Of a DNA stretch of 45,286 nt, positions 18,034-27,235 are shown piece after piece (the stretch's first letter is position 1; each line of letters starts with the position of its first letter). Under the pieces are notes generated by a model that made no database searches, had not been told where the DNA came from, and saw only the letters and a program-made list of their open reading frames with translations. The stretch is from Bacteroidales bacterium UBA3764 (GTDB lineage: Bacteria; Bacteroidota; Bacteroidia; Bacteroidales; UBA932). The stretch lies in NCBI GenBank assembly GCA_002371115.1, contig DFFY01000113.1, positions 1 to 45,286 on the forward strand, read 5' to 3'. The translations under genes were made by a program, and so were the position numbers.

Positions 18034-18034
18034 T

Positions 18035-21000
18035 ATGAAATCTCATTTTTTATCCGCCGTTCTGCTGCTTTTGCCCTTTGTTGGGGCTTGGGCACAGGGT
18101 CACGAAGTACAAGGCCGGGTGAGCGATACTTCGGGTGAAGCGCTCGCTGGGGCCATGGTGCTTGTTCAAGGACCGGGAGGCAGTCCTAAGTCCACGGCCA
18201 TGGCCGATATCGACGGATTGTACAAGATATCCTGTAATCCACAGGATGTTCTGGAGTTCCGCTACCTGGGCCTCAAGGATTTTTCCGTGAAAGTCAACGG
18301 AAGGACCCGGATCGATGTTGTGATGGAACCGGATGCGTCCAGCATGTTGGATGAGGCTGTAGCCATTGGCTATGGTTCCGTCCGACGTGAGGACCTTACG
18401 GGGGCTGTATCCAACGTCAAGATGGGCGAAATCCGCGAAAACCCGGTTACAAGCGTTGACCAGGCCCTGCAGGGAAAAATTGCAGGCGCCGATATTATGA
18501 CTACTACCGGAGAACCCGGGGCTACCACCTCCATCCGTATCCGTGGTTCCCGTTCCATCGAGGCCTCCAATGAGCCGCTTATTGTGGTGGACGGGGTGAT
18601 GGATGCCGTCAGCGACCTCAATGACATCAATCCGGCCGATATTGAAGACATTTCTGTCCTGAAAGACGCCTCCTCTACGGCCATCTATGGCGCCCGGGGC
18701 GCCAATGGTGTTATCCTGATTACCACCAAGGCCGGTTCGGCCCAGGCTGTATCCAAACCGAACATTACCTTTAAGGCTACGGCGGGCGTTTCGATGCTCC
18801 CTTCCAAGCCGGACATCATGAACGCTACGGAGTTCTCCATTTATAGAAACGATTATTCTTACTTCCGGTACAACTATCCTGACACGCGCCCGGTTTCTTC
18901 CATGACCGTTCCGGATCCGTTTTCGTATGGAGCCGGAACAGACTGGATTGATGCCATTACCAAAGTGGCACCTTACCAGAGTTACTATCTGTCAGTAGGT
19001 GGCGGCAGTCCCAAAACCAAGTATTTCTTCTCGGCCAGCTACACGGACAACGATGGTATCATCAAAAAGTCCGGAGAAAAGCGCTTTACGGATACTTTTT
19101 CCATCAATCATCAGTTGTTTCGCTGGCTGAAACTGGGCTACAAGATGAATTTCACCTTCCGCCGTACAGAGAATGCGCTTACCCAGATTGGTGGAAAGAA
19201 CTGGTGGAATTCAGCCATGTACCTGTCACCGCTGATTGGAGAAAGAGATAATTTTAACCCGCTGTACTATCAGGGAGCCGTGATTAATACACCGGTCTCG
19301 GTGATAGAAAACGAGACGGATTACTACCGTCGTTTCTCCAACAGTCAGACCGTATGGGCGGAGGCAACCCTTGCGCCCTGGCTCATGCTGAAAGCCCAGT
19401 ACAATTACTATCAGTTCGACCGTCAGCGTTTCCGTTATTACGCATCCACGCTCCCTGCCAAACAGGGCCGCGAGGGTGGTGAGGCCTATCAGGAATCCCT
19501 GCCGGAATATCATCACACGTTCGAGGCCAGCTTGAATTTCAACAAAGACTGGCAGAAGATTCACCATTTGGATGCCGTGGCCGGTTTCACGGGTTTCATC
19601 ATCGACTATACCCGTATGAGTGTTCAGGGTAAGGGATATATGGTGGATGACATTGGCTGGAATGACCTGGGCTCTGTCCAGGACAAGGAGACCTATACGG
19701 TTGACTCTTACGGCCGGAAGAAGATTACCGAGTCTTTCATCGCGCGCGTCAACTATAATTATCGCAAGCGCTATTACCTCACCCTGACCGGCAGAACGGA
19801 CGGTGCGTCCAACTTTGCCGACAGCCACAAGTGGGGCTTTTTCCCGTCGGCATCGGCCAAATGGAATATCCACAACGAGTCGTTCATGCGAGGAGCCCGG
19901 AACGTTGTAGACGAGTTGTCTGTCAGGCTGAGCGTTGGCCAAACTGGTAACGATGCTATCGGTTATTACCTCTCGCACGCCGCCGTAACGGCCTTCACGG
20001 GCTATTTATTCAATGGCTCTCGCGCAACTTCTTACCGCCCTTCCCGGATTGCATCCCCGGATCTGACCTGGGAAACCACTACCCTTTATAACTTGGGCAT
20101 TACTGGTAAATTCTTCAATAACCGGCTCTCTTTTACAGCCGAAGCCTATGATTCCCGAACGAAGAACCTGCTTCTGGAGGTTTCCGTTCCCAAGAGCACC
20201 GGTTATTCCAAGGTGCTGCAGAATCTGGGCGCTACGTCCAATCGAGGACTGGAACTGACGCTGGATACGCGCAATATCGTTCACAAGAATTTTACCTGGG
20301 ACACATCCTTCACCATTTCCCACAATGACCAGCGTGTGCTGGATATAGGGACAGAAGAGTTTGTGTCGGCCTATAATTCGCCCACCAACAATCCTTATAT
20401 GATGCTGGGTTACGTGAAAGGCTATCCCCTCAATTCCCTTTGGGGATTCCATTACGCGGGTGTCTGGCACAACCAGGAGGAGATAGACCGGAATGAAGTA
20501 ACGCACGCCTATGCAGGCCAGACCGCTTCCCGCCAGCCTGGCCTTCCGCGTTATGTCGATGTCAACCACGACGGTGTGTTGACCCAGCGTGACTTGTGTT
20601 ATCTTGGCAATGCGGATCCTTATATCTACGGCGGTATCAACAACTCTTTCCGCTACAAGAATCTCCGCCTCAACATGTACTGGACCTACAGCCTGGGCGG
20701 AAAGATTTATAATTACACGATGTTTTGGATGGCGGGCGGTATCTATACCAACCAGTACCGCTTTATGCTGGATTCCTGGCATCCGGTCCGGAATCCCGAA
20801 TCCAACATTCCGCGTGCCGGAAACTATGAGACGGCCGTTCCTTCCGACTTCATGGTCTATGATGCCAGCTATCTGCGCCTTCAGGATCTCAGTATCAGCT
20901 ATACGCTTAACCTAAGCAAGAAGACGGTACTGAAAGATATTGTTTTCACGCTTTCGGGGAACAATCTGCTGCTGTTCAAGTATTACAACGGTTTTGATCC

Positions 21001-21103
21001 GGATGTTTCCACCGATGCTTCCGGCTCAAAGATCCGCCGTATGGACGTAGGTGCCTATCCCAAGGCCCGTAAGGTCGTTTTCTCCATTCAAGTGAGGTAT
21101 TAG
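18035..21103 (+). CDS. SusC-like TonB-dependent outer-membrane receptor
   Basis: The ATG at 18035 gives a standard signal peptide (MKSHFLSAVLLLLPFVGAWA); the longer TTG start at 17993 overlaps the promoter and is rejected. The 1022-residue protein has a carboxypeptidase-regulatory-like domain (about 24-100), a TonB-box/plug entry (LDEAVAIGYGSVRREDLTG near 105), a plug ending with YGARGANGVILITTK (about 222-235), and a 22-strand-type barrel ending in an aromatic/charged strand. SusC proteins import the substrate captured by their SusD partner, which here is encoded one base downstream. This is the first gene of a tightly packed unit reaching at least to 33691. Confidence 0.96.
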   Translation: MKSHFLSAVLLLLPFVGAWAQGHEVQGRVSDTSGEALAGAMVLVQGPGGSPKSTAMADIDGLYKISCNPQDVLEFRYLGLKDFSVKVNGRTRIDVVMEPDASSMLDEAVAIGYGSVRREDLTGAVSNVKMGEIRENPVTSVDQALQGKIAGADIMTTTGEPGATTSIRIRGSRSIEASNEPLIVVDGVMDAVSDLNDINPADIEDISVLKDASSTAIYGARGANGVILITTKAGSAQAVSKPNITFKATAGVSMLPSKPDIMNATEFSIYRNDYSYFRYNYPDTRPVSSMTVPDPFSYGAGTDWIDAITKVAPYQSYYLSVGGGSPKTKYFFSASYTDNDGIIKKSGEKRFTDTFSINHQLFRWLKLGYKMNFTFRRTENALTQIGGKNWWNSAMYLSPLIGERDNFNPLYYQGAVINTPVSVIENETDYYRRFSNSQTVWAEATLAPWLMLKAQYNYYQFDRQRFRYYASTLPAKQGREGGEAYQESLPEYHHTFEASLNFNKDWQKIHHLDAVAGFTGFIIDYTRMSVQGKGYMVDDIGWNDLGSVQDKETYTVDSYGRKKITESFIARVNYNYRKRYYLTLTGRTDGASNFADSHKWGFFPSASAKWNIHNESFMRGARNVVDELSVRLSVGQTGNDAIGYYLSHAAVTAFTGYLFNGSRATSYRPSRIASPDLTWETTTLYNLGITGKFFNNRLSFTAEAYDSRTKNLLLEVSVPKSTGYSKVLQNLGATSNRGLELTLDTRNIVHKNFTWDTSFTISHNDQRVLDIGTEEFVSAYNSPTNNPYMMLGYVKGYPLNSLWGFHYAGVWHNQEEIDRNEVTHAYAGQTASRQPGLPRYVDVNHDGVLTQRDLCYLGNADPYIYGGINNSFRYKNLRLNMYWTYSLGGKIYNYTMFWMAGGIYTNQYRFMLDSWHPVRNPESNIPRAGNYETAVPSDFMVYDASYLRLQDLSISYTLNLSKKTVLKDIVFTLSGNNLLLFKYYNGFDPDVSTDASGSKIRRMDVGAYPKARKVVFSIQVRY

Positions 21104-21104
21104 T

Positions 21105-22610
21105 ATGAAAAAAGTGTTAATCATATGGGCCGCCTTGCTTGCTGCGGCCTCGTGCTCCCTCAAGGAATCTGCAGACATGTATGTGGATCCGGGTTTCGTA
21201 AGAAATCTTCAACAGGCCGATGCCTGTGTGACTGCTGCGTATACACCTTTCAAGAGCATTTATACCCTTGAATTCGCCATTGCCACAGAGGGGTGTACGG
21301 ATCTTTTCCACATTATGTCCGGCACCCAGGATGCGCAGATGGATGTATCTCCGGCCAACGCGCGTTTCGGTAATACGGTATGGGAATACGCCTATGCCGG
21401 CGTCCGCAACGCCAATTATGCACTGTGGGCGATGGATGCCTCCGGAATAGCAGCCGAAGACCTCGCTCCGCTGCGGGCCGAGGCCCTGACGCTCCGGGCC
21501 TGGTGGTATTATATCCTTACCTGCTTTTTCGGAGACGTCCCTTATTATGAGGACTATGTGGCTGACCGTCCCACGCTGGACAAAGTCCGCCATCTTCCCC
21601 GGAAAGATGCCGTGGAGATTCGCCGTATCCTCATCTCCCAGTTGGAAGCTGTGGTGGATGACATGCCGGCGGCACGTCCCTACGACCTGAACCTGCAACG
21701 GGCCGGCTGGGCATTCTGTGAAATGCTCATTGCCAAGATGGCAATGTGGAACGCCTGTAAGGATACTGCCGGCGCCGACAACTGGTGGGAAAAAGCCATC
21801 AAGGCATTGGAGGCCCTGGAGGGTGTTTTCGGCGATTTGACGGAAGAGAATTATGCCTTGAACGATGTCTCTTTCCGCATCAAAAATACGCCGGAGAGCA
21901 TCTTTGAGGTGCAGCATACCTATACGCCCGGCGGCCTTCAGTATTCTTCCAATTATGCTGCTGTCCTGATGCCTTATCCGCAGGTAAAGAACGATGAAAC
22001 CGGAGTTTGCACGTTCAACAACGTCGTGATTCCGGAAATCGGCAATGAATGCACCGCCTGGCAGCCGATGCGCCCCAACGCCTACCTGCACAACGGACTG
22101 TTTGTGAAGGGCAGTGCCGACCGCCGTGTTGGCTGGGCCATCGTCTATTCCTGGAACGGGAAGGATTTCTCCCGCAGCTGGCCCGGTCCCAAATTCTGGT
22201 GCTATGGCATGATCAACACCTCCGACAGCAACAACTATCCCATTCTCCGCTATGCAGATGCGGTTCTGATGCTGGCCGAATGTTACAATGCCGTGGGCCG
22301 CACGGACGAAGCCATCGCACATCTGAATGCCGTTAAAACACGGGCAGGAATCGCGTCCTATCCGGGATTTGTGACAAAAGACCGCCTTCTGGAGGAAATC
22401 CAGATGGAACGCGGCCGCGAACTGCTGGGAGAGTTCCAGCGTAAGTTTGATCTGGTTCGCTGGGGCGTCTGGTACAAGAGAACCTACGAATACTCAGACT
22501 ATGACGCACTCAAGAATAATCTGCGTCCCTGCCACGAGTATTATCCCATTCCCGACACCGAAGTCGCCCTCTCCGAGGGAGCGTTGGACAATAAAGCTTA
22601 CGAGAAATGA
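21105..22610 (+). CDS. SusD/RagB-family surface substrate-binding lipoprotein
   Basis: A 501-residue lipoprotein (lipobox AAASC) with the SusD/RagB layout: N-terminal segment with TPR-like helices including EALTLRAWWYYILTCFFGDVPY, then C-terminal blocks YPILRYADAVLMLAECYNAVG and ERGRELLGEFQRKFDLVRWG, both diagnostic. It starts one base after the SusC stop and overlaps the next gene by ATGA. With SusC it forms the outer-membrane uptake complex. The substrate cannot be read from the sequence. Confidence 0.95.
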   Translation: MKKVLIIWAALLAAASCSLKESADMYVDPGFVRNLQQADACVTAAYTPFKSIYTLEFAIATEGCTDLFHIMSGTQDAQMDVSPANARFGNTVWEYAYAGVRNANYALWAMDASGIAAEDLAPLRAEALTLRAWWYYILTCFFGDVPYYEDYVADRPTLDKVRHLPRKDAVEIRRILISQLEAVVDDMPAARPYDLNLQRAGWAFCEMLIAKMAMWNACKDTAGADNWWEKAIKALEALEGVFGDLTEENYALNDVSFRIKNTPESIFEVQHTYTPGGLQYSSNYAAVLMPYPQVKNDETGVCTFNNVVIPEIGNECTAWQPMRPNAYLHNGLFVKGSADRRVGWAIVYSWNGKDFSRSWPGPKFWCYGMINTSDSNNYPILRYADAVLMLAECYNAVGRTDEAIAHLNAVKTRAGIASYPGFVTKDRLLEEIQMERGRELLGEFQRKFDLVRWGVWYKRTYEYSDYDALKNNLRPCHEYYPIPDTEVALSEGALDNKAYEK

Positions 22611-25051
22611 AAAAGTTTTTAACCCTATCGGTGCTGTTGGCACTGGCTGTTTCCTGCGAAAAGAAGTTTCAGTTCTCCCAGCCGCTTTCTCTGCAGAGCG
22701 ATAAAGTGGAGCTGGAGGCAGAAGAAGGCACTACGCCGGTGATTGTCTATGCGAACGATGCTTGGACAGCCTCCCTTGTGGAGGGAGGAGAATGGGCTCG
22801 CCTTGAGAATACCTCCGGTAAGGGCTTGGGACAGGTAAGATTCAGTTATGATAAGAACGACGGACTGGCCCGAAAGGCGGTCATCGAAATCGGTTCGGCA
22901 GGCGAGACACGCCGCGTTTCCATGGTGCAGAAGGCCGGCTTCGGAGATATTCAGCTGCGCTTTACGGAGGCGATAGTGGAACTTCCCAGAGATGCCGCTT
23001 CCGGAGCACTCCCGTTTCTGACGAATCTGCCGGCAGACGAATGCGCCAAACTTCAGGTGACGGCGCTTACGGAGGAAGGCACTCCGGTGAACTGGCTCAG
23101 CGGACTTTCCATAGGGGAGGGGGCTGTCGACATGCAGGTGTCGGCGCTTGAGGGAGTGGAGCGTGTGGCGGTCCTTACGCTCACCTACAAGGATGCGCTG
23201 GACAAAGCGTATGAAGCAACAGTGAAGCTCACACAAAAAGACCAGTCTCCGTATCTGGCCTTCTCTTCAGAAGTGATTGAGAAATCCTTCTCTTCCCTTG
23301 CCGCTTCCGTATCGCTGCCGTTTACCACCAATCTGCTTCCTTACCTAAAGGATATTGTCCGGAATGCCAGTTCGTCACAGCCCTGGGCCCGCATTAGTCT
23401 GGCGGCCACAGGTGTACTGGCTATGGTTGTGGACCTGGATGAAAATACGGCATCGTCGGAACGCTCCGCTACGCTCTCTTTCCCCTTTACGGATGCGGGT
23501 GGCCGCACGGCCACCTTTACCTATCTGCTCACGCAGAAGGGGCTTACTCCCCATTATAGTTTCAGTGACCTGAAGGCAATGGTCACCGCTGACAGCTATT
23601 TCTTCTCGGCTGATGGCGCTATTGAGGGCGTAGTGATTTCTGATATGGATTCGCCCAATATGGAAACGGCTCCCAATACCGATGCCGCTACGCTGGATGG
23701 TACGCTGAATGGCCGTACGGGGTACATTCAAAGCCCCGATGGAACGTCCGGTTTCCGTATTGTTTTTTCCACCCGTGCCGATAATATCCTGCACAAAGGG
23801 GACAGAGTGACGGTGGACCTTCATGGAACAACCATCCGTAAGGAAAGTAATCCGGAACGCTACACCATCGAAGGAATTACGTCTGCTGCATTTTCCATTA
23901 GCGGCAACGGACAACCGGTCGTTCGTGAAAAGACGCTCGCTGCGCTCACAGACAGCGATGTTTATACGCTTGTGAAAGTTCCCGGACTGGAAATGAGTTT
24001 CAAACAAGGGGCATATACCAACTGCCACGATGGCTATTCGCTTGCCGTCAGTACGCTGAACCCTGCCGGAATGAAGACCAACGAGAGCGGAGCGTCCGGT
24101 TCTCCCCAGAAGTTTGATACTACGCCCTGCAGCATGTTCGATGCCCAGGGTAATGAGATTAAGCTCTTGATCAATAACGCCGTTACGTGGAGGCGCTACG
24201 GCAATGGCGTCCCTCAGGGAACTTGTTCTGTTACGGGCATCGTAGTCCATACGGACCTTAAGCGGTGGGCGCGGAATGGCTGGCTGGGCCGCTATCAGCT
24301 CAGGCCGATGGAAGAGAGCGACATCGCTTCCACCGGAGAGCGTTTCTCCCATGAAATTGTGTCCTGGCGCAAGGGTTGGAGTGATACCCAGTTGAAGGGA
24401 GCCGACGCCATCTCGGCCGGCCTCAAGGGAGAGGGGAGCATCATCAGCAACATGGAAAGCCTGGTTACCATTCAGACCGCTGTCGCTTTTGATGCGCTCA
24501 CAAATTATAACGGTTCCACGGACGGATACTATAAAGGCCAGGTGAAAAACGCTGCGCTGAGTTTCGTCAAGAAGGGCGGTTATTACTGGGCTTCGGACGA
24601 TATTACGAATCTGGATGACGCACCCTGGTTCGGCCTGAAGTTCTCTACAGCCGGACTGACGGGTAGTAACCTGGTCTTCATCTGGAGTGCCGTACAGGGA
24701 TCGGCCAGCGGTTCGAACAATGACTTCCAGGGACCGACGCAATATAAGGTGGAATACTCTACGGACGGGACGCACTTCACGGCCATAGACCAAATCTACG
24801 CCATGAACCCCGTTGTTTGTTGGAACGGCAACGTGATCGGCGGTTTCTCCGTTCCCGGTATGCACCAGTACGTGACGGCCCTTCCTGCCTCGTTGCTGGG
24901 CCAGGAGAATGTCTGGGTACGCGTTAGAGCCGCTTCGGCCGTGTCGCTGGATAACGATTTCCTTACTCCGGAAGGGGGGACCATCAAGAACTACAGTACG
25001 TCCCTTTCCCCGGTGGTCCGCTTCGGCGAGCTTTCTGTCCAATATAATTAA
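22607..25051 (+). CDS. surface lipoprotein with BACON-like and DUF5689 domains (paralogue 1)
   Basis: An 814-residue lipoprotein (LALAVSC). Three Ig-like BACON-type domains (about 22-310), each ending in a KLTQKD- or LLTQKG-like strand, precede a DUF5689 module (about 320-565: DGAIEGVVISD, GFRIVFSTRADNILHKGDRV, RKESNPERYTIEGI). A C-terminal beta-sandwich follows and ends SVQYN. Proteins at this place in Sus loci are usually surface glycan-binding proteins. DUF5689 is an OB-fold-like domain often near secreted nucleases and phosphoesterases, which fits the EEP genes here. Its start overlaps the SusD stop (ATGA). It is homologous over its second half to the next two genes. Confidence 0.82.
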   Translation: MKKFLTLSVLLALAVSCEKKFQFSQPLSLQSDKVELEAEEGTTPVIVYANDAWTASLVEGGEWARLENTSGKGLGQVRFSYDKNDGLARKAVIEIGSAGETRRVSMVQKAGFGDIQLRFTEAIVELPRDAASGALPFLTNLPADECAKLQVTALTEEGTPVNWLSGLSIGEGAVDMQVSALEGVERVAVLTLTYKDALDKAYEATVKLTQKDQSPYLAFSSEVIEKSFSSLAASVSLPFTTNLLPYLKDIVRNASSSQPWARISLAATGVLAMVVDLDENTASSERSATLSFPFTDAGGRTATFTYLLTQKGLTPHYSFSDLKAMVTADSYFFSADGAIEGVVISDMDSPNMETAPNTDAATLDGTLNGRTGYIQSPDGTSGFRIVFSTRADNILHKGDRVTVDLHGTTIRKESNPERYTIEGITSAAFSISGNGQPVVREKTLAALTDSDVYTLVKVPGLEMSFKQGAYTNCHDGYSLAVSTLNPAGMKTNESGASGSPQKFDTTPCSMFDAQGNEIKLLINNAVTWRRYGNGVPQGTCSVTGIVVHTDLKRWARNGWLGRYQLRPMEESDIASTGERFSHEIVSWRKGWSDTQLKGADAISAGLKGEGSIISNMESLVTIQTAVAFDALTNYNGSTDGYYKGQVKNAALSFVKKGGYYWASDDITNLDDAPWFGLKFSTAGLTGSNLVFIWSAVQGSASGSNNDFQGPTQYKVEYSTDGTHFTAIDQIYAMNPVVCWNGNVIGGFSVPGMHQYVTALPASLLGQENVWVRVRAASAVSLDNDFLTPEGGTIKNYSTSLSPVVRFGELSVQYN

Positions 25052-25057
25052 TGGCCT

Positions 25058-27235
25058 ATGAAAAAGAATCTATCTGTTTTCCTGACTGCGTTGGCGGTTC
25101 TTTCCTGCCATTACGACGATATGCGTTTGACGCCCGCTGTGGAACTGGGCGCTGTGCCGGAGATTGTATTGGCCGCCCAAGGCGGCGGGGAAGTATCCAT
25201 CCCCTATTATGCCAACCTTTCCGGGACCATCACGCTCCTGGACGAGGCTCCCTGGGCCGTGCCGGATGCACGCGCTTTTTCCGGCGATGGCACGCTTAAG
25301 GTGAAAGTGAGCGGGAATAACGGTATCCGCCGTTACACCCGTATCCTTTTCTCGGCCAGCGACGAGCCCCGCCGCGACACCGTAATCCTTCGTCAGGAGG
25401 GCATGCTGGATACGCTTTCGGTCAATGCCTCCAGCGTGATTGTTTACAATAAGATGGGAGACACCTTCATTCCTGCCTCTATGACGCTGGACCCGTCCAC
25501 GGTGAAAGCCACCGCCCAGTATCCGGACGCAGAGCCGGCCGCTTGGGTAAAGGCCTGCAGCGTAAAGGAGGATGCCGTTGTAATCCGGGCCGATGATAAC
25601 ACCAGCGATACCGAAATCCGGAGTGCCGTTCTTACGCTGGCCTGGACCAACGGATGGGGGCAGAAAATCCGGAAGGACATCCAGCTCACACAGGCTACCA
25701 GCGCGGCTTCCGGCAACCTGGTGGGAACGCCGGCTACTTTCGAGGCCGTGCGTGCCCTTGCGGGTGAAAAGCCCATTTCCATCGAAGAGAACCTGTCCCT
25801 GGAAGGCTATATCGTTAGCGACAACGCTTCGAAGAACGTAACCGAAAACCCGCAGCGCACTTCTACGGATATCGACTACACGGCAACGGACAAGAGTGCC
25901 GTGTTTGAAAGCCTGGACGGCAGTTATGGATTTTTGCTGGAGACGGCAACCGTTCAGGACAACATCTTTGAACCGTTCACTCGTGTAACCTTGCTTCTTT
26001 CCGGGGCCGAACTCAGGAAGGAGGCGAATCCGGACCGCTATACGTTGGCGAAGATTACCTCTTCGATGGTGGCGGCATCGGCCAAGGTGGGGGAGGACGG
26101 TATTCCGTCCAAGGTCATGAGCATATCGGCCCTGAAGGACTCGGACCTTTATACGCGCGTGACGCTCGCGGACTGCGAGTTCCCCATCCGGAAAGGCGGT
26201 CTCACCCCCTTGAACGAAGGCTATACTTCCTTGTATAAGGTGGATCGCGTCACCAAGTTCGCTTCCCTTGTTCGTGACAAGGCCGGTAGCAGCATTTACC
26301 TGCTCACCAATACCAGCTGCCCTTATCGTCGCGACGGCCGGAAGATTGGCAACGGCAGTGGTCCGGTCAGCGGTATCGTGGTCAGTGAGGCCTATGAGAG
26401 TTTCCAGGGGGTGGGCCGGTACCAGATTCGCCACCAGAGCTGGGAAGATTTGGGATTTGCCGATGACTTTGCCGATGGTTTCTCCGGCCTTCTGTGCGAA
26501 TGGCGCTACCTGCGTCAGGGCAACGCCGACCGCAGTTGGAACGCTACGGTGGGTTCCGGTACCATGACGCACACCTACACGCTGGGTACGCCCAACGCCA
26601 CCTATGGCACGTGGTGCTATCCCTGTTATGACCAGAGTTACCTGGGCCCGGTGTTCAACAAATGCACCAATGTAAACGGTTTTGGCGTTACGCTGGAAGA
26701 CGGCTCGGACTATGCGGCTTCCTATACGGGAAGTGTGGATAAAGGACAGCTTTTAGCCAACGCGGGCTGGCCGATGGCCTGGATGAAGGAAACATGGATC
26801 AGCAATTCGGGGCAGTTCTATTCCTGGGAGATTCATTGCTCCACTGCCGGTCTTACTACGGATGTCCTGTCGCTCCAGATTTCTTCGCTGAACGCTTCGC
26901 AGGAAGGGAAGAGCCCCGTTCACTGGAAAGTGGAATGGGCCACCTCCAATGAAAATGAAGCAAATTGGACCGAGGTGGGCACCTACAGCGTGCCGGACAT
27001 CGTCCTCTGGTCCATCACCCAGCCCTGGCAGAGTGCCGGTTATAAGCCCATCAATATCCCGCTGCCGCTGGAGATGCTGGACAAAGAAGATGTGTATATC
27101 CGCCTCACGCCTGCGGATACTGCCGGAAATACCCCGCAGGGATATTGTGACACCAAGTTCGTGAATGGAGCCGCGGGTTCCACGTCCAAAGCGAACAACG
27201 CCCTGAATTACGTGGCTGTACGATACAATAAGTAA
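25058..27235 (+). CDS. surface lipoprotein with BACON-like and DUF5689 domains (paralogue 2)
   Basis: A 725-residue lipoprotein (LAVLSC) built like its upstream neighbour: two BACON-like domains (about 22-215), a DUF5689 module (about 220-475, with LSLEGYIVSDNAS, RKEANPDRYTLAKI and GVGRYQIRH) and a C-terminal beta-sandwich ending VAVRYNK. It starts 6 bases after the preceding stop. Shared landmarks with paralogue 1 (RYGNGVPQG.. versus RKIGNGSGPVSGIVV) point to tandem duplication. Likely role: exposed binding subunit working with SusC/SusD. Confidence 0.82.
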   Translation: MKKNLSVFLTALAVLSCHYDDMRLTPAVELGAVPEIVLAAQGGGEVSIPYYANLSGTITLLDEAPWAVPDARAFSGDGTLKVKVSGNNGIRRYTRILFSASDEPRRDTVILRQEGMLDTLSVNASSVIVYNKMGDTFIPASMTLDPSTVKATAQYPDAEPAAWVKACSVKEDAVVIRADDNTSDTEIRSAVLTLAWTNGWGQKIRKDIQLTQATSAASGNLVGTPATFEAVRALAGEKPISIEENLSLEGYIVSDNASKNVTENPQRTSTDIDYTATDKSAVFESLDGSYGFLLETATVQDNIFEPFTRVTLLLSGAELRKEANPDRYTLAKITSSMVAASAKVGEDGIPSKVMSISALKDSDLYTRVTLADCEFPIRKGGLTPLNEGYTSLYKVDRVTKFASLVRDKAGSSIYLLTNTSCPYRRDGRKIGNGSGPVSGIVVSEAYESFQGVGRYQIRHQSWEDLGFADDFADGFSGLLCEWRYLRQGNADRSWNATVGSGTMTHTYTLGTPNATYGTWCYPCYDQSYLGPVFNKCTNVNGFGVTLEDGSDYAASYTGSVDKGQLLANAGWPMAWMKETWISNSGQFYSWEIHCSTAGLTTDVLSLQISSLNASQEGKSPVHWKVEWATSNENEANWTEVGTYSVPDIVLWSITQPWQSAGYKPINIPLPLEMLDKEDVYIRLTPADTAGNTPQGYCDTKFVNGAAGSTSKANNALNYVAVRYNK

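Noticed and set aside
17993..18034. Longer start (TTG at 17993) for the SusC gene
   Set aside because: It overlaps the -7 box and leader, and would put 14 polar residues before the signal peptide.
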